Shown: piece by piece, positions 11,009-23,291 of the stretch
Layout of the letters: each line of letters starts with the position of its first letter
Numbering within the stretch: position 1 is the first letter of the stretch
DNA from: Antedon mediterranea
Lineage: Eukaryota; Echinodermata; Crinoidea; Comatulida; Antedonidae
Direction: 5' to 3'
Assembly: GCF_964355755.1 (NCBI RefSeq)
Contig: NC_092673.1
Span: forward strand, 33,553,648-33,613,647
DNA length: 60,000 nt
The notes under the pieces: generated by a model
Databases searched by the model: none
What the model was told of the DNA's origin: nothing
The model's input: the letters and a program-made list of their open reading frames with translations, nothing else
Made by a program: the position numbers and the translations under genes

Positions 11009-14000
11009 TAAGGGACAATATACGTTTTAACACACCACAACCAGGGGACAACCCTATTAAAGGACACTTGTTATACTAACAAGGGACAATACGTTTAACA
11101 CACCGCAACCAGAGGACAACCCTATTAAAGGACACTTGTTAAACTAACAAGGGACAATATACGTTTTAACACACCACAACCAGAGGACAACCCTATTAAA
11201 GGACACTTGTTAAACTAACAAGGGACAATATACGTTTTAACACACCACAACCAGAGGACAACCCTATTAAAGGACACTTGTTAAACTAACAAGGGACAAT
11301 ATACGTTTTAACACACCACAACCAGAGGACAACCCTATTAAAGGAACACTTGTTAAACTAACAAGGGACAATATACGTTTTAACACACCACAACCAGAGG
11401 ACAACACTATTAAAGGACACTTGTTAAACTAACAAGGGACAATATACGTTTTAACACACCACAACCAGAGGACAACACTATTAAAGGACACTTGTTAAAC
11501 TAACAAGGGACAATATACGTTTTAACACACCACAACCAGAGGACAACCCTATTAAAGGACACTTGTTATACTAACAAGGGACAATATACGTTTTAACACA
11601 CCACAACCAGAGGACAACCCTATTAAAGGACACTTGTTAAACTAACAAGGGACAATATACGTTTTAACACACCACAACCAGAGGACAACCCTATTAAAGG
11701 ACACTTGTTAAACTAACAAGGGACAATATACGTTTTAACACACCACAACCAGAGGACAACACTATTAAAGGACACTTGTTAAACTAACAAGGGACAATAT
11801 ACGTTTTAACACACCACAACCAGAGGACAACCCTATTAAAGGACACTTGTTAAACTAACAAGGGACAATATACGTTTTAACACACCACAACCAGAGGACA
11901 ACCCTATTAAAGGACACTTGTTAAACTAACAAGGGACAATATACGTTTTAACACACCGCAACCAGAGGACAACCCTATTAAAGGACACTTGTTAAACTAA
12001 CAAGGGACAATACGTTTTAACACACCACAACCAGAGGACAACCCTATTAAAGGACACTTGTTATACTAACAAGGGACAATATACGTTTTAACACACCACA
12101 ACCAGGGGACAACCCTATTAAAGGACACTTGTTATACTAACAAGGGACAATATACGTTTTAACACACCACAACCAGAGGACAACCCTATTAAAGGACACT
12201 TGTTAAACTAACAAGGGACAATATATGTTTTAACACACCACAACCAGAGGACAACCCTATTAAAGGACACTTGTTAAACTAACAAGGGACAATATATGTT
12301 TTAACACACCACAACCAGAGGACAACCCTATTAAAGGACACTTGTTATACTAACAAGGGACAATATACGTTTTAACACACCACAACCAGAGGACAACCCT
12401 ATTAAAGGACACTTGTTAAACTAACAAGGGACAATATACGTTTTAACACACCGCAACCAGAGGACAACCCTATTAAAGGACACTTGTTAAACTAACAAGG
12501 GACAATATACGTTTTAACACACCCTAACCAGGGGACAACCCTATTAAAGGGCACTTGTTATACTAAAAAGGGACAATATACGTTTTAACACACCCTAACC
12601 AGGGGACAACCCTATTAAAGGGCACTTGTTATACTAATAAGGGACAATATACGTTTTAACACACCACAACCAGAGGACAACCCTATTAAAGGACACTTGT
12701 TATACTAACAAGGGACAATATACGTTTTAACACACCACAACCAGGGGACAACCCTATTAAAGGACACTTGTTATACTAACAAGGGACAATATACGTTTTA
12801 ACACACCACAACCAGGGGACAACCCTATTAAAGGACACTTGTTAAACTAACAAGGGACAATATACGTTTAACACACCACAACCAGAGGACAGCCCTATTA
12901 AAGGACACTATACTAACAAGGGACAATATACGTTTTAACACACCGCAACCAGAGGACAACCCTATTAAAGGACACTTGTTAAACTAACAAGGGACAATAT
13001 ACGTTTTAACACACCACAACCAGAGGACAACCCTATTAAAGGACACTTGTTAAACTAACAAGGGACAATATACGTTTTAACACACCACAACCAGAGGACA
13101 ACCCTATTAAAGGACACTTGTTAAACTAACAAGGGACAATACACGTTTTAACACACCACAACCAGAGGACAACCCTATTAAAGGACACTTGTTAAACTAA
13201 CAAGGGACAATACGTTTTAACACACCGCAACCAGGGGACAACCCTATTAAAGGACACTTGTTAAACTAACAAGGGACAATATACGTTTTAACACACCACA
13301 ATCAGGGGACAACCCTATTAAAGGACACTTGTTAAACTAACAAGGGACAATATACGTTTTAACACACCACAACCAGAGGACAACCCTATTAAAGGACACT
13401 TGTTAAACTAACAAGGGACAATATACGTTTTAACACACCACAACCAGAGGACAACCCTATTAAAGGACACTTGTTAAACTAACAAGGGACAATATACGTT
13501 TTAACACACCCTAACCAGGGGACAACCCTATTAAAGGGCACTTGTTATACTAAAAAGGGACAATATACGTTTTAACACACCGCAACCAGAGGACAACCCT
13601 ATTAAAGGACACTTGTTAAACTAACAAGGGACAATATACGTTTTAACACACCCTAACCAGGGGACAACCCTATTAAAGGGCACTTGTTATACTAAAAAGG
13701 GACAATATACGTTTTAACACACCACAACCAGGGGACAACCCTATTAAAGGACACTTGTTATACTAACAAGGGACAATATACGTTTTAACACACCACAACC
13801 AGAGGACAACCCTATTAAAGGACACTTGTTAAACTAACAAGGGACAATATACGTTTTAACACACCACAACCAGAGGACAACCCTATTAAAGGACACTTGT
13901 TAAACTAACAAGGGACAATATACGTTTTAACACACCACAACCAGAGGACAACCCTATTAAAGGACACTTGTTAAACTAACAAGGGACAATATACGTTTTA

Positions 14001-17000
14001 ACACACCACAACCAGAGGACAACCCTATTAAAAGACACTTGTTATACTAACAAGGGACAATATACGTTTTAACACACCGCAACCAGAGGACAACCCTATT
14101 AAAGGACACTTGTTAAACTAACAAGGGACAATATACGTTTTAACACACCACAACCAGGGGACAACCCTATTAAAGGACACTTGTTATACTAACAAGGGAC
14201 AATATACGTTTTAACACACCACAACCAGAGGACAACCCTATTAAAGGACACTTGTTATACTAACAAGGGACAATATACGTTTTAACACACCACAACCAGA
14301 GGACAACCCTATTAAAGGACACTTGTTAAACTAACAAGGGACAATATACGTTTTAACACACCACAACCAGAGGACAACCCTATTAAAGGACACTTGTTAA
14401 ACTAACAAGGGACAATATACGTTTTAACACACCACAACCAGAGGACAACCCTATTAAAGGACACTTGTTAAACTAACAAGGGACAATATACGTTTTAACA
14501 CACCACAACCAGAGGACAACCCTATTAAAGGACACTTGTTAAACTAACAAGGGACAATATACGTTTTAACACACCACAACCAGAGGACAACCCTATTAAA
14601 GGACACTTGTTAAACTAACAAGGGACAATATACGTTTTAACGCACCACAACCAGGGGACAACCCTATTAAAGGACACTTGTTATACTAACAAGGGACAAT
14701 ATACGTTTTAACACACCACAACCAGAGGACAACCCTATTAAAGGACACTTGTTAAACTAACAAGGGACAATATACGTTTTAACACACCCTAACCAGGGGA
14801 CAACCCTATTAAAGGGCACTTGTTATACTAAAAAGGGACAATATACGTTTTAACACACCCTAACCAGGGGACAACCCTATTAAAGGGCACTTGTTATACT
14901 AATAAGGGACAATATACGTTTTAACACACCACAACCAGAGGACAACCCTATTAAAGGACACTTGTTATACTAACAAGGGACAATATACGTTTTAACACAC
15001 CACAACCAGGGGACAACCCTATTAAAGGACACTTGTTATACTAACAAGGGACAATATACGTTTTAACACACCACAACCAGGGGACAACCCTATTAAAGGA
15101 CACTTGTTAAACTAACAAGGGACAATATACGTTTAACACACCACAACCAGAGGACAGCCCTATTAAAGGACACTATACTAACAAGGGACAATATACGTTT
15201 TAACACACCGCAACCAGAGGACAACCCTATTAAAGGACACTTGTTAAACTAACAAGGGACAATATACGTTTTAACACACCACAACCAGAGGACAACCCTA
15301 TTAAAGGACACTTGTTAAACTAACAAGGGACAATATACGTTTTAACACACCACAACCAGAGGACAACCCTATTAAAGGACACTTGTTAAACTAACAAGGG
15401 ACAATACACGTTTTAACACACCACAACCAGAGGACAACCCTATTAAAGGACACTTGTTAAACTAACAAGGGACAATACGTTTTAACACACCGCAACCAGG
15501 GGACAACCCTATTAAAGGACACTTGTTAAACTAACAAGGGACAATATACGTTTTAACACACCACAATCAGGGGACAACCCTATTAAAGGACACTTGTTAA
15601 ACTAACAAGGGACAATATACGTTTTAACACACCACAACCAGAGGACAACCCTATTAAAGGACACTTGTTAAACTAACAAGGGACAATATACGTTTTAACA
15701 CACCACAACCAGAGGACAACCCTATTAAAGGACACTTGTTAAACTAACAAGGGACAATATACGTTTTAACACACCCTAACCAGGGGACAACCCTATTAAA
15801 GGGCACTTGTTATACTAAAAAGGGACAATATACGTTTTAACACACCGCAACCAGAGGACAACCCTATTAAAGGACACTTGTTAAACTAACAAGGGACAAT
15901 ATACGTTTTAACACACCCTAACCAGGGGACAACCCTATTAAAGGGCACTTGTTATACTAAAAAGGGACAATATACGTTTTAACACACCACAACCAGGGGA
16001 CAACCCTATTAAAGGACACTTGTTATACTAACAAGGGACAATATACGTTTTAACACACCACAACCAGAGGACAACCCTATTAAAGGACACTTGTTAAACT
16101 AACAAGGGACAATATACGTTTTAACACACCACAACCAGAGGACAACCCTATTAAAGGACACTTGTTAAACTAACAAGGGACAATATACGTTTTAACACAC
16201 CACAACCAGAGGACAACCCTATTAAAGGACACTTGTTAAACTAACAAGGGACAATATACGTTTTAACACACCACAACCAGAGGACAACCCTATTAAAAGA
16301 CACTTGTTATACTAACAAGGGACAATATACGTTTTAACACACCGCAACCAGAGGACAACCCTATTAAAGGACACTTGTTAAACTAACAAGGGACAATATA
16401 CGTTTTAACACACCACAACCAGGGGACAACCCTATTAAAGGACACTTGTTATACTAACAAGGGACAATATACGTTTTAACACACCACAACCAGAGGACAA
16501 CCCTATTAAAGGACACTTGTTATACTAACAAGGGACAATATACGTTTTAACACACCACAACCAGAGGACAACCCTATTAAAGGACACTTGTTAAACTAAC
16601 AAGGGACAATATACGTTTTAACACACCACAACCAGAGGACAACCCTATTAAAGGACACTTGTTAAACTAACAAGGGACAATATACGTTTTAACACACCAC
16701 AACCAGAGGACAACCCTATTAAAGGACACTTGTTAAACTAACAAGGGACAATATACGTTTTAACACACCACAACCAGAGGACAACCCTATTAAAGGACAC
16801 TTGTTAAACTAACAAGGGACAATATACGTTTTAACACACCACAACCAGAGGACAACCCTATTAAAGGACACTTGTTAAACTAACAAGGGACAATATACGT
16901 TTTAACGCACCACAACCAGGGGACAACCCTATTAAAGGACACTTGTTATACTAACAAGGGACAATATACGTTTTAACACACCACAACCAGAGGACAACCC

Positions 17001-17726
17001 TATTAAAGGACACTTGTTATACTAACAAGGGACAATATACGTTTTAACACACCACAACCAGAGGACAACCCTATTAAAGGACACTTGTTAAACTAACAAG
17101 GGACAATATACGTTTTAACACACCACAACCAGAGGACAACCCTATTAAAGGACACTTGTTAAACTAACAAGGGACAATATACGTTTTAACACACCACAAC
17201 CAGAGGACAACCCTATTAAAGGACACTTGTTAAACTAACAAGGGACAATATACGTTTTAACACACCACAACCAGAGGACAACCCTATTAAAGGACACTTG
17301 TTAAACTAACAAGGGACAATATACGTTTTAACACACCACAACCAGAGGACAACCCTATTAAAGGACACTTGTTAAACTAACAAGGGACAATATACGTTTT
17401 AACACACCACAACCAGAGGACAACCCTATTAAAAGACACTTGTTATACTAACAAGGGACAATATACGTTTTAACACACCGCAACCAGAGGACAACCCTAT
17501 TAAAGGACACTTGTTAAACTAACAAGGGACAATATACGTTTTAACACACCCTAACCAGGGGACAACCCTATTAAAGGACACTTGTTAAACTAACAAGGGA
17601 CAATATACGTTTTAACACACCCTAACCAGGGGACAACCCTGTTAAAGGGCACTTGTTATACTAAAAAGGGACAATATACGTTTTAACACACCCTAACCAG
17701 GGGACAACCCTATTAAAGGACACTTG
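11009..17726. repeat. Giant minisatellite: about 95 copies of a 71-bp unit
   Basis: The unit reads GACAATATACGTTTTAACAC, then ACCACAACCAGAGGACAACC, then CTATTAAAGGACACTTGTTA, then AACTAACAAGG. Copies are 95-100% alike. Main variants are CACACCCTAACCAGGGG with AAAGGGCACTT; ACACCGCAACC; TTATAC for TTAAAC; and shortened units lacking an AT of TATACG or having GGACACTATAC. The array starts abruptly near 11009 and ends at ACACTTG, 17726. The plus strand is strongly purine/AC-biased, with few G or C runs. It lies wholly inside an intron of the phosphatase-tail gene. Confidence 0.97.
12450..16980. repeat. Higher-order duplication of 2,265 bp (32 units) inside the giant array
   Basis: Private variants recur at a constant offset of 2,265 bp: the CACCCTAACC block (12516 and 14781), AGGACAGCCC (12891 and 15156), TATTAAAAGA (14026 and 16291) and AACGCACC (about 14640 and 16905). 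Edges near 12450/14715/16980 are approximate, where neighbouring units stop matching. The TATTAAAAGA variant recurs again at 17427, 1,136 bp (16 units) on, indicating a further partial duplication. Confidence 0.85.
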
Positions 17727-18365
17727 AGGGTCCAGAAGGTGATCTGATAGTGATGTTTCTACTACATCCTAATTTAAACCAGAATAATCGGTAAAGTTAG
17801 TATTTGTGAAATAAATTGCCGCCAAGTTATTTTTACTTTCGTCGGCATCTCAGGAAATGGTGTCTATTAACATCAAGTCATTACTGTTAAAAATTTGTGA
17901 ACAAAAATCAAACAGAAGCGTTATTCAAGTTCCAACGTAAAGCAATGTTGACCATTGGTATTGTCAAGAGAGTAAATTCCATCAACGAATTATGTGCAAC
18001 CAATTTAGCTAAAAATACAAATATTTTTATTGACAAATTGTGTTCTTGCTATTCATTACACAAGAGAGAATTTCTAACCAATGTCTTACAAATGTTAAAA
18101 CTCACTTCAAAATACCATGCTAAAATGTATAAACAAGTACAGCGGCGCTGATGACATTTCTTTCACTGCGACTATTTATTGAGCTGCAGACTTTTTTGGC
18201 ATTCCACATTTTGTTTCTCAGCACAAATGTCCATGGTAAACACGCATTTATTCTCATATTGAGTAATAGTAAAAATGTATAAATCTACTTTACAGTTTAT
18301 GAAGGCTAGAATACCATGTCTTAATTTAGTGTTTAGAATAGTCTTCTGAACCACTTTAAAAACCC

Positions 18366-18512
18366 TTAAGCTTAGTTCCCACTTTGACGCATAAGCATAA
18401 GCTCACCATAAGTAATTTGATCACGACACAATGAATTTTCCTAACTGTCACTTGTGATTGGTCAACTCACTTACATTGCGCCTACGTTGTTGTGTGAAGC
18501 AAATTTACGGTT
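18366..18512. mobile_element. Foldback element at TTAA, TTGGTTCCC family (copy C, truncated)
   Basis: TTAAGCTTAGTTCCCACTTTG at the left, internal TTGTGATTGGTCAACTC, then degenerates near 18510 without a clear right terminus. Confidence 0.5.
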
Positions 18513-18534
18513 AGTGTAAATTAAAAGAATGTTA

Positions 18535-18826
18535 AGATGTATTGTCCCCCAAAAACATGAAAAATAAAGATTAATTTAATCAGATTTTGAATAGGTTATT
18601 TTTTAGTTAGTCACTTCCATAGAAAAAAATGGAAAAGTTAATAATTTTTACTTATAAAATGGTTAAATTTGCTGGCAGCCAATTTGACTATTTTTTCCTT
18701 TAAATTACAGTTTTTTAGGTAAATATATATTTTTTTTCAATCCAATTTTTGGTCAAAGTGGATATTACTGTTAGGTGACATTAAAATGGCATATTCAACA
18801 TTATTATTTTTCAGGACAAACATATT
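18535..18826. mobile_element. Foldback element, GTATTGTCCC family (copy 3)
   Basis: Begins AGATGTATTGTCCCCC, has GCTGGCAGCCAATTTGACTA and ATTTTAATGTCA-type interior words (here as TGACATTAAAATGGCATATTC), and ends near CAGGACAAACATA. It sits about 105 bp upstream of exon 6. Confidence 0.7.
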
Positions 18827-18930
18827 GAATTGAATTATAAATTGATTTTTTTTTTTCTTTTAGCTCACAAGGAATGTAATATTTAGGTAAATCTATAATT
18901 ATATAATTTTTTTTGTTACGTTTTTTTTAG

Positions 18931-19260
18931 AAATCAATCAAACCCGACTCTAACTTTTCTGCCAACCGACTTGTTGATTTGAAGTATCAGAAAGGGTTAG
19001 GTAATGACTCCCTAGCTTCCTTGCTTTTAACTATCACATCAAACAGTGGTCTATGTCTTGATGTGGCGGTGTACCAGGCAGCTGGGTATCTCTGCTATCT
19101 TAAGGAGTTGAAATATGCAGTTGTCACCGATTCCAAAGAGTTTGTGATCTTGGAATATAAAGGTGATAACAAAGTATTGCAGAGGTCAAAGGTTGCTGAT
19201 ATAAAGTTGTTTATGAGGCATTATAGTGCTTTATTCCTTTGGAATAAGACATTGCTATAA
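18931..19260 (+). CDS. Last exon of the phosphatase-tail gene; unrecognised C-terminal domain
   Basis: Acceptor GTTTTTTTTAG (ends 18930), phase 0, then 109 codons to TAA at 19258-19260. AATAAA at 19294 is a plausible poly(A) signal. The peptide begins KSIKPDSNFSANRLVDLKYQ and has a YAVVTDSKEFVILEYKGDN stretch, a strand-turn-strand pattern that faintly recalls the later strands of restriction-endonuclease-like (PD-(D/E)XK) folds. That is a guess without recognisable catalytic residues. It is the longest exon and lies just after a foldback element (18535-18826). The gene's role is unknown; if the phosphatase head is real, the product would be a modified dual-specificity phosphatase. Confidence 0.7.
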   Translation, partial: KSIKPDSNFSANRLVDLKYQKGLGNDSLASLLLTITSNSGLCLDVAVYQAAGYLCYLKELKYAVVTDSKEFVILEYKGDNKVLQRSKVADIKLFMRHYSALFLWNKTLL

Positions 19261-19293
19261 CTGTGTTAATACTACTGTAATAGTGCTAATAAC

Positions 19294-19299
19294 AATAAA
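19294..19299 (+). promoter_or_regulatory. Candidate poly(A) signal of the phosphatase-tail gene
   Basis: AATAAA lies 33 bases after the stop codon. In such AT-rich DNA the hexamer is common, so position relative to the stop is the only support. Confidence 0.4.
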
Positions 19300-21343
19300 G
19301 GCAATAACAGATATAATAGGCTAAATCAGGATAAAATAGGTTTATTTATGCAACCAGGCTTGCCACTTAGCTACTTAGTACAATTTTCTATGGGATACTG
19401 ATAATCTACATATGAAAAAATATAAAATATACAATATGTATCAATAATAATTGAACTAAATGACACTTTGATGACACTTTAATGTATGATGTTGTTTTTT
19501 GTCATAAGTTAAATATGTAAAGAATTCTTTTTTCTGTGTAATATTCATAGAAATCATGATTTTCAAATTTAAAACAGGTGAAATTTGAGATATTTATATA
19601 TTAATTGCGATCATCATCTTCAATGAATGTTAAATATAGGTTAATTATAAATTTGATTGAGTTTAAATATTGGACGCAAGCTGTGTCGTTTCCTGTGAAC
19701 AGAGATCTAGCAGCAATATTTAACATAAAATAGAACAATAAACAGTATATACAGTTGTATATAATCTAATTTGCATACAGGTGGTGAATATAATTATAGA
19801 GGGCTCTATTGTCTAACATATGTAGTATTTTAATGTTGACTAAAATTACTGAATCTTCAATCTTTATTGAGTATTATTTGTTTTATATTAAAATATGGAT
19901 ATGTGAAAAGCAGGACATGTAGGTGTAAGTGGACAGACATAGAGAGAAGGCATTAAGATATAAAGATCAACGTTGTACTATGCACCACAGACTGTTTCAT
20001 GAAGAAACATTAACATGTATTTATAATAATAAAAGAGTACTTTATAGGGGCAATGCTGTAGCAAGAGTGTATTGCAGTACAAAGCCCTTACAGCCAGGGG
20101 TTAATAGAGTTCGAACCCACACCAGTAAAAAGGTTCATGAATAAAACAGTATTAAAAACAACATATAAAACAATGATAAAAATATTTTAAAACATCTAAA
20201 AAAAAAATGTTTAAAATCTTTTAAAAATATTTAAAAACCATTAAAATTTCATAAAAGAGGTTAAAAAGGGTGAGAAAAATTATTTTGATCAGGATCGCCC
20301 GATGTGATCCCAAATTGATTTTTCTTCAGTTGCTTACGCCTGAACTCTCTCCTTTCCTATATTTATGCAGTATTTTTAAATTTTATCATTCAGTGATTGG
20401 CTATTAGTTGATAGATGACACGTATTATGCGCATTTAATGATTCTTTATATATTAATCAACATGAACACAGTTAAATTTAAATATAAATACATTAATGAA
20501 TACTAACAATGACACTATGTTTTATTCTTAAATTAATGAATACTTCTATTGAATAATTTATGTTATGAATACAATTGTTGGATGGTTCTAGTTTAACCAT
20601 GCTTCCAAATGCAATAAAATTGTCCCCCCAAAACTTAGAAAATTAATAAGTGATTATATGCTAAATATAAAATAGTTATAATATTACCGACATTCAGTGA
20701 ATTTTATTTTACACATCAAAAGTAAATTTCTTTTCTGAATTTCTAAAGTTGTATTGCATTATACAGCCGACTTTGAGTGAATTTTAATGTTATATCAAAT
20801 TGACAATGTTCTCTTCTAAAAGCTAAATGTTATAAAATAAATGTAGGCCTATTACATTAAATTTCGTCGTAAAATAGGAAAAGTACGCTAAAAAAAATAA
20901 CAGATAACCACATTCTACAATCAGAATATTGTTTCTTTTAGATAACTATTTAAAAATAGATGTATTATTACATTACATTTCACGATAAAATAGAAATGCC
21001 CTAATAAGGTAATAAATGAGGACATTGCTGGAGGTTATTATTACCAATTTCATTGTGATGCCGCTATTTAAATGTAGGCCTAAAGCCATACACAATTTGC
21101 CCATTGTTTGGGGATTTATCTTGGAAAGTGTTTCGGGGAAGAAGATGAAAATGACAAATTAATGCAATTATAATAGCATTTTCCCCGAAACACTAAAAAC
21201 ATTTAAATATTTATTTATTGTGCAATAAAAAAATTCTTTAATTCAATCGATTATATATTTTTTTTTCGTGTCATAACTCTTTTCTGTGCTAGTGTGCCGT
21301 CGGCCTCTTTAATCTTGAATGAACACAGATGTGCTGGCGGGTA
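19300..21343. other. Intergenic AT-rich DNA; no gene recognised
   Basis: Follows the phosphatase-tail gene. A 216-base open frame (19929-20144) includes a tRNA box B-like AGTTCGAACCC but no convincing cloverleaf. A short GTCCCCCCAAAAC word near 20620 may be a scrap of the GTATTGTCCC foldback family. Imperfect CCCCGAAACACT / AGTGTTTCGGGG words at about 21128-21192 form an inverted pair around a ~40-bp loop. Confidence 0.4.
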
Positions 21344-21345
21344 AT

Positions 21346-21682
21346 AGATGTATTGTCCCCCAAAAACATGAAAAATGAAGATTAATAAAATCAGACTTTG
21401 AATAAATTATTTTGTAGTTTTAATTAAGTTATTCACTTCCGTAGCAAAAAAAAAAAATGTTTTCCCTTATAAAATGACAAAAAAATGGTTAAATATTCAA
21501 CCAAAAATCCGTTGGCTGGCAGCCAATTTGACTATTTTTTGCTTTAAATTACAGTTTCTCCAGGTAAATACATTTTTTCGATTTAATTTTTGGTCAAAGT
21601 GGATAACTATTATGTGACATTAAAATGGCATATTCAACAACAAAAATTAAAATAATTTTTTTTCAGGGGGACAATACATCTG
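21346..21682. mobile_element. Foldback element, GTATTGTCCC family (copy 4, well preserved)
   Basis: AGATGTATTGTCCCCCAAAA at the left and GGGGGACAATACATCT at the right are inverted termini of a 337-bp element. The interior has GTTGGCTGGCAGCCAATTTG. No ORF. Confidence 0.8.
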
Positions 21683-21862
21683 TTGTTTCCAAAATTTGTT
21701 ACAAAAACAAGATAACATTTCCTGATAAACTTAGTTTGCTCAACCAATTGGTTGCTGTGGCTGTTAGAGTTTAGATACTAAATACTTAAATAATATAAGA
21801 AAATATATAAATACTGTAGTTATGTACAGTATTTATAACTATAATAATCAAAGCATGATTAA

Positions 21863-22264
21863 AGGCCCATTCACACTAGGACGATAACGATCGACGATAA
21901 TAGACAATAATTTGCATTTTTCATACATAAAATAAAAGAAATATAAAACCTTTTCATTCTAGAACTATAGAATAACCATTTATGCTTCCTTTGATGACAA
22001 TTATATGTTCACACGTCCAATCAAATGACGTCATGATTAGTAAGAGCAATAATACCGTGACGATACAACGATTTTATTGTTTTTATGTATCATGACGTCA
22101 TTTGATTGAAATTTTAAAAATATTATTTTTATCAAAGACAGCATAAATGATTATCCAATAGTCCTAGAACGAAACCCTTTCTAATTTCTTTTGTTTTATG
22201 TTAAAAAAATGCATGCTTATATATTTATCGTCGGTCGTTATCGTCCTAGTGTGAATGGGCCTTA
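21863..22264. mobile_element. Foldback element, GATAACGATCGACGAT family (copy 2)
   Basis: Termini AGGCCCATTCACACTAGGAC and GTCCTAGTGTGAATGGGCCT are perfect complements, followed inward by GATAACGATCGACGAT and its complement with two changes. The interior has two ATGACGTCA/TGACGTCAT blocks facing each other. TTAA lies at both outer edges. This is the best preserved copy of the family in the window. Confidence 0.85.
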
Positions 22265-22364
22265 AAGTTGACATAATACTTAAAAGGAATTATAATATAT
22301 GTACATTTATACTTAAATTTAATGTGTCTACTACAAATATAATACCATAAAAATTATGTTTGTG

Positions 22365-22530
22365 TAAAGCTCTGTCTACACTATCAAACTAGTTTGACAA
22401 AACAAAGTGTGATGTGCTTAAATATGGTAATGATATGTCCAAATATGGTAGTGATATGACATCATCATATCCATATATGGGCACATCACATTTTTGTCAC
22501 GTAAAGTTTGATAGTGTGGACAAGGCTTAA
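22365..22530. mobile_element. Foldback element, CTGTCTACACTATCAAACT family (copy 1)
   Basis: Left AAGCTCTGTCTACACTATC and right GATAGTGTGGACAAGGCTT are inverted. The interior has AAATATGGTAGTGATATGAC and ATATATGGGCACATCACA. The same family occurs at 49.5 and 53.6 kb. Confidence 0.75.
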
Positions 22531-22569
22531 GAAGAAGGTGTAAAAAACTATAATCTATATAATGTACGG

Positions 22570-22850
22570 TATGTATAATTGGAAGGAATAAATGTTGGTC
22601 GTTTTGAATTTTCCAATAACATCTAATAATAATGGACCGTAGCCCAGGACCACATATGATTCTGTCAGGTTTTTGCATTATGGTTTAGGCCTATATACGA
22701 CGAGAGTATTGGTATTACCGTGACATCAGCACCGGTATCAATTTTAAATTCTATGGGGTTCCCTCGATTTGCATTTTTAGTGTCCACGAACCCAATCGTG
22801 ATGTCGCTGAATCTACTACTCCTAAAAAGTTATATTGAGGTTTAGATTTC
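22570..22850 (-). pseudogene. Ty3/Gypsy-type retrotransposon protease remnant
   Basis: On the minus strand, about 22825-22690 reads FSDITIGFVDTKNANRGNP followed by EFKIDTGADVTVIP, the retropepsin D-T-G-A signature with its usual hydrophobic flanks. After a frame change, about 22675-22590 reads ESYVVLGYGPLLLDVIGKFK, matching the G.....L.VIGKF segment after the protease in Gypsy pol. Stops and the frameshift show it is dead. It is bounded by foldback elements at 22365-22530 and 22909-23110, so only this piece of the retroelement is visible. Confidence 0.7.
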
Positions 22851-22908
22851 TCCTCGTTTATTTCGCCTACGTTACTACTGGCTCTACAAAAATGTGTAAA
22901 ATGTCTTT

Positions 22909-23110
22909 TATGCGTGGTTCCCACTAGAACGCAACGCAGTGAAGTATCTTCGCAAAGTGTTGTATTGCGTAATCACAAGTGGGAACCGACGACGCAATAG
23001 TGCTGCAAACATCGTAGGTTTGATTCCACGCAGGAGCGGGGGCAAACGCAATGATTGGAAGGGCATTTTCTTACGTTGCCTAGATTGCGCTACGTTGCGT
23101 CGCTTTACGC
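22909..23110. mobile_element. Foldback element, TTGGTTCCC family (copy D, long subfamily)
   Basis: GCGTGGTTCCCACTAGAACG at the left, TTGCGCTACGTTGCGTCGCT at the right. The interior CGCAGGAGCGGGGGCAAACG matches copies at 6.3 and 52.9 kb. ORFs on both strands here are by-products of the inverted repeat. Confidence 0.7.
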
Positions 23111-23291
23111 TGATTTTGTGGCACGTAGCCCGAGCAGTGATCATAAGCGTGAAAAAACATTTTGGATCAGTCAATGAATACTCTTCTGCGGTTTTTTTGT
23201 TTTAAAAATCGCTTAAAGTCCTTAAAACGATTCGAAGGGGTTACACTACCACAAACACCTTTTCAACAACGACGTTTTAGATTGTTCGTCA

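Larger units (their letters stand above)
10103..18930 (+). other. Intron 5 (8.8 kb) with the giant minisatellite
   Basis: Between exons 5 and 6; 76% of it is the 71-bp tandem array. The flanks (10103-11008 and 17727-18365) are AT-rich. An 84-codon open frame at 17897-18151 was seen but has no recognised similarity and fits no exon phase convincingly. Confidence 0.5.

Noticed and set aside
11009-17726. CRISPR-like array of regular repeats
   Set aside because: The repeats are contiguous 71-bp units without unique spacers, in an animal intron. It is a minisatellite.
17897-18151. 84-codon plus-strand ORF just after the giant array
   Set aside because: No recognised motif, no ATG at its start, and splice signals that would place it in the phosphatase-tail gene do not fit the neighbouring phases. 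The direct exon 5 to exon 6 join already works.
19929-20144. Possible tRNA or SINE with AGTTCGAACCC
   Set aside because: Only a box B-like word is convincing; no stem set or SINE tail could be drawn.
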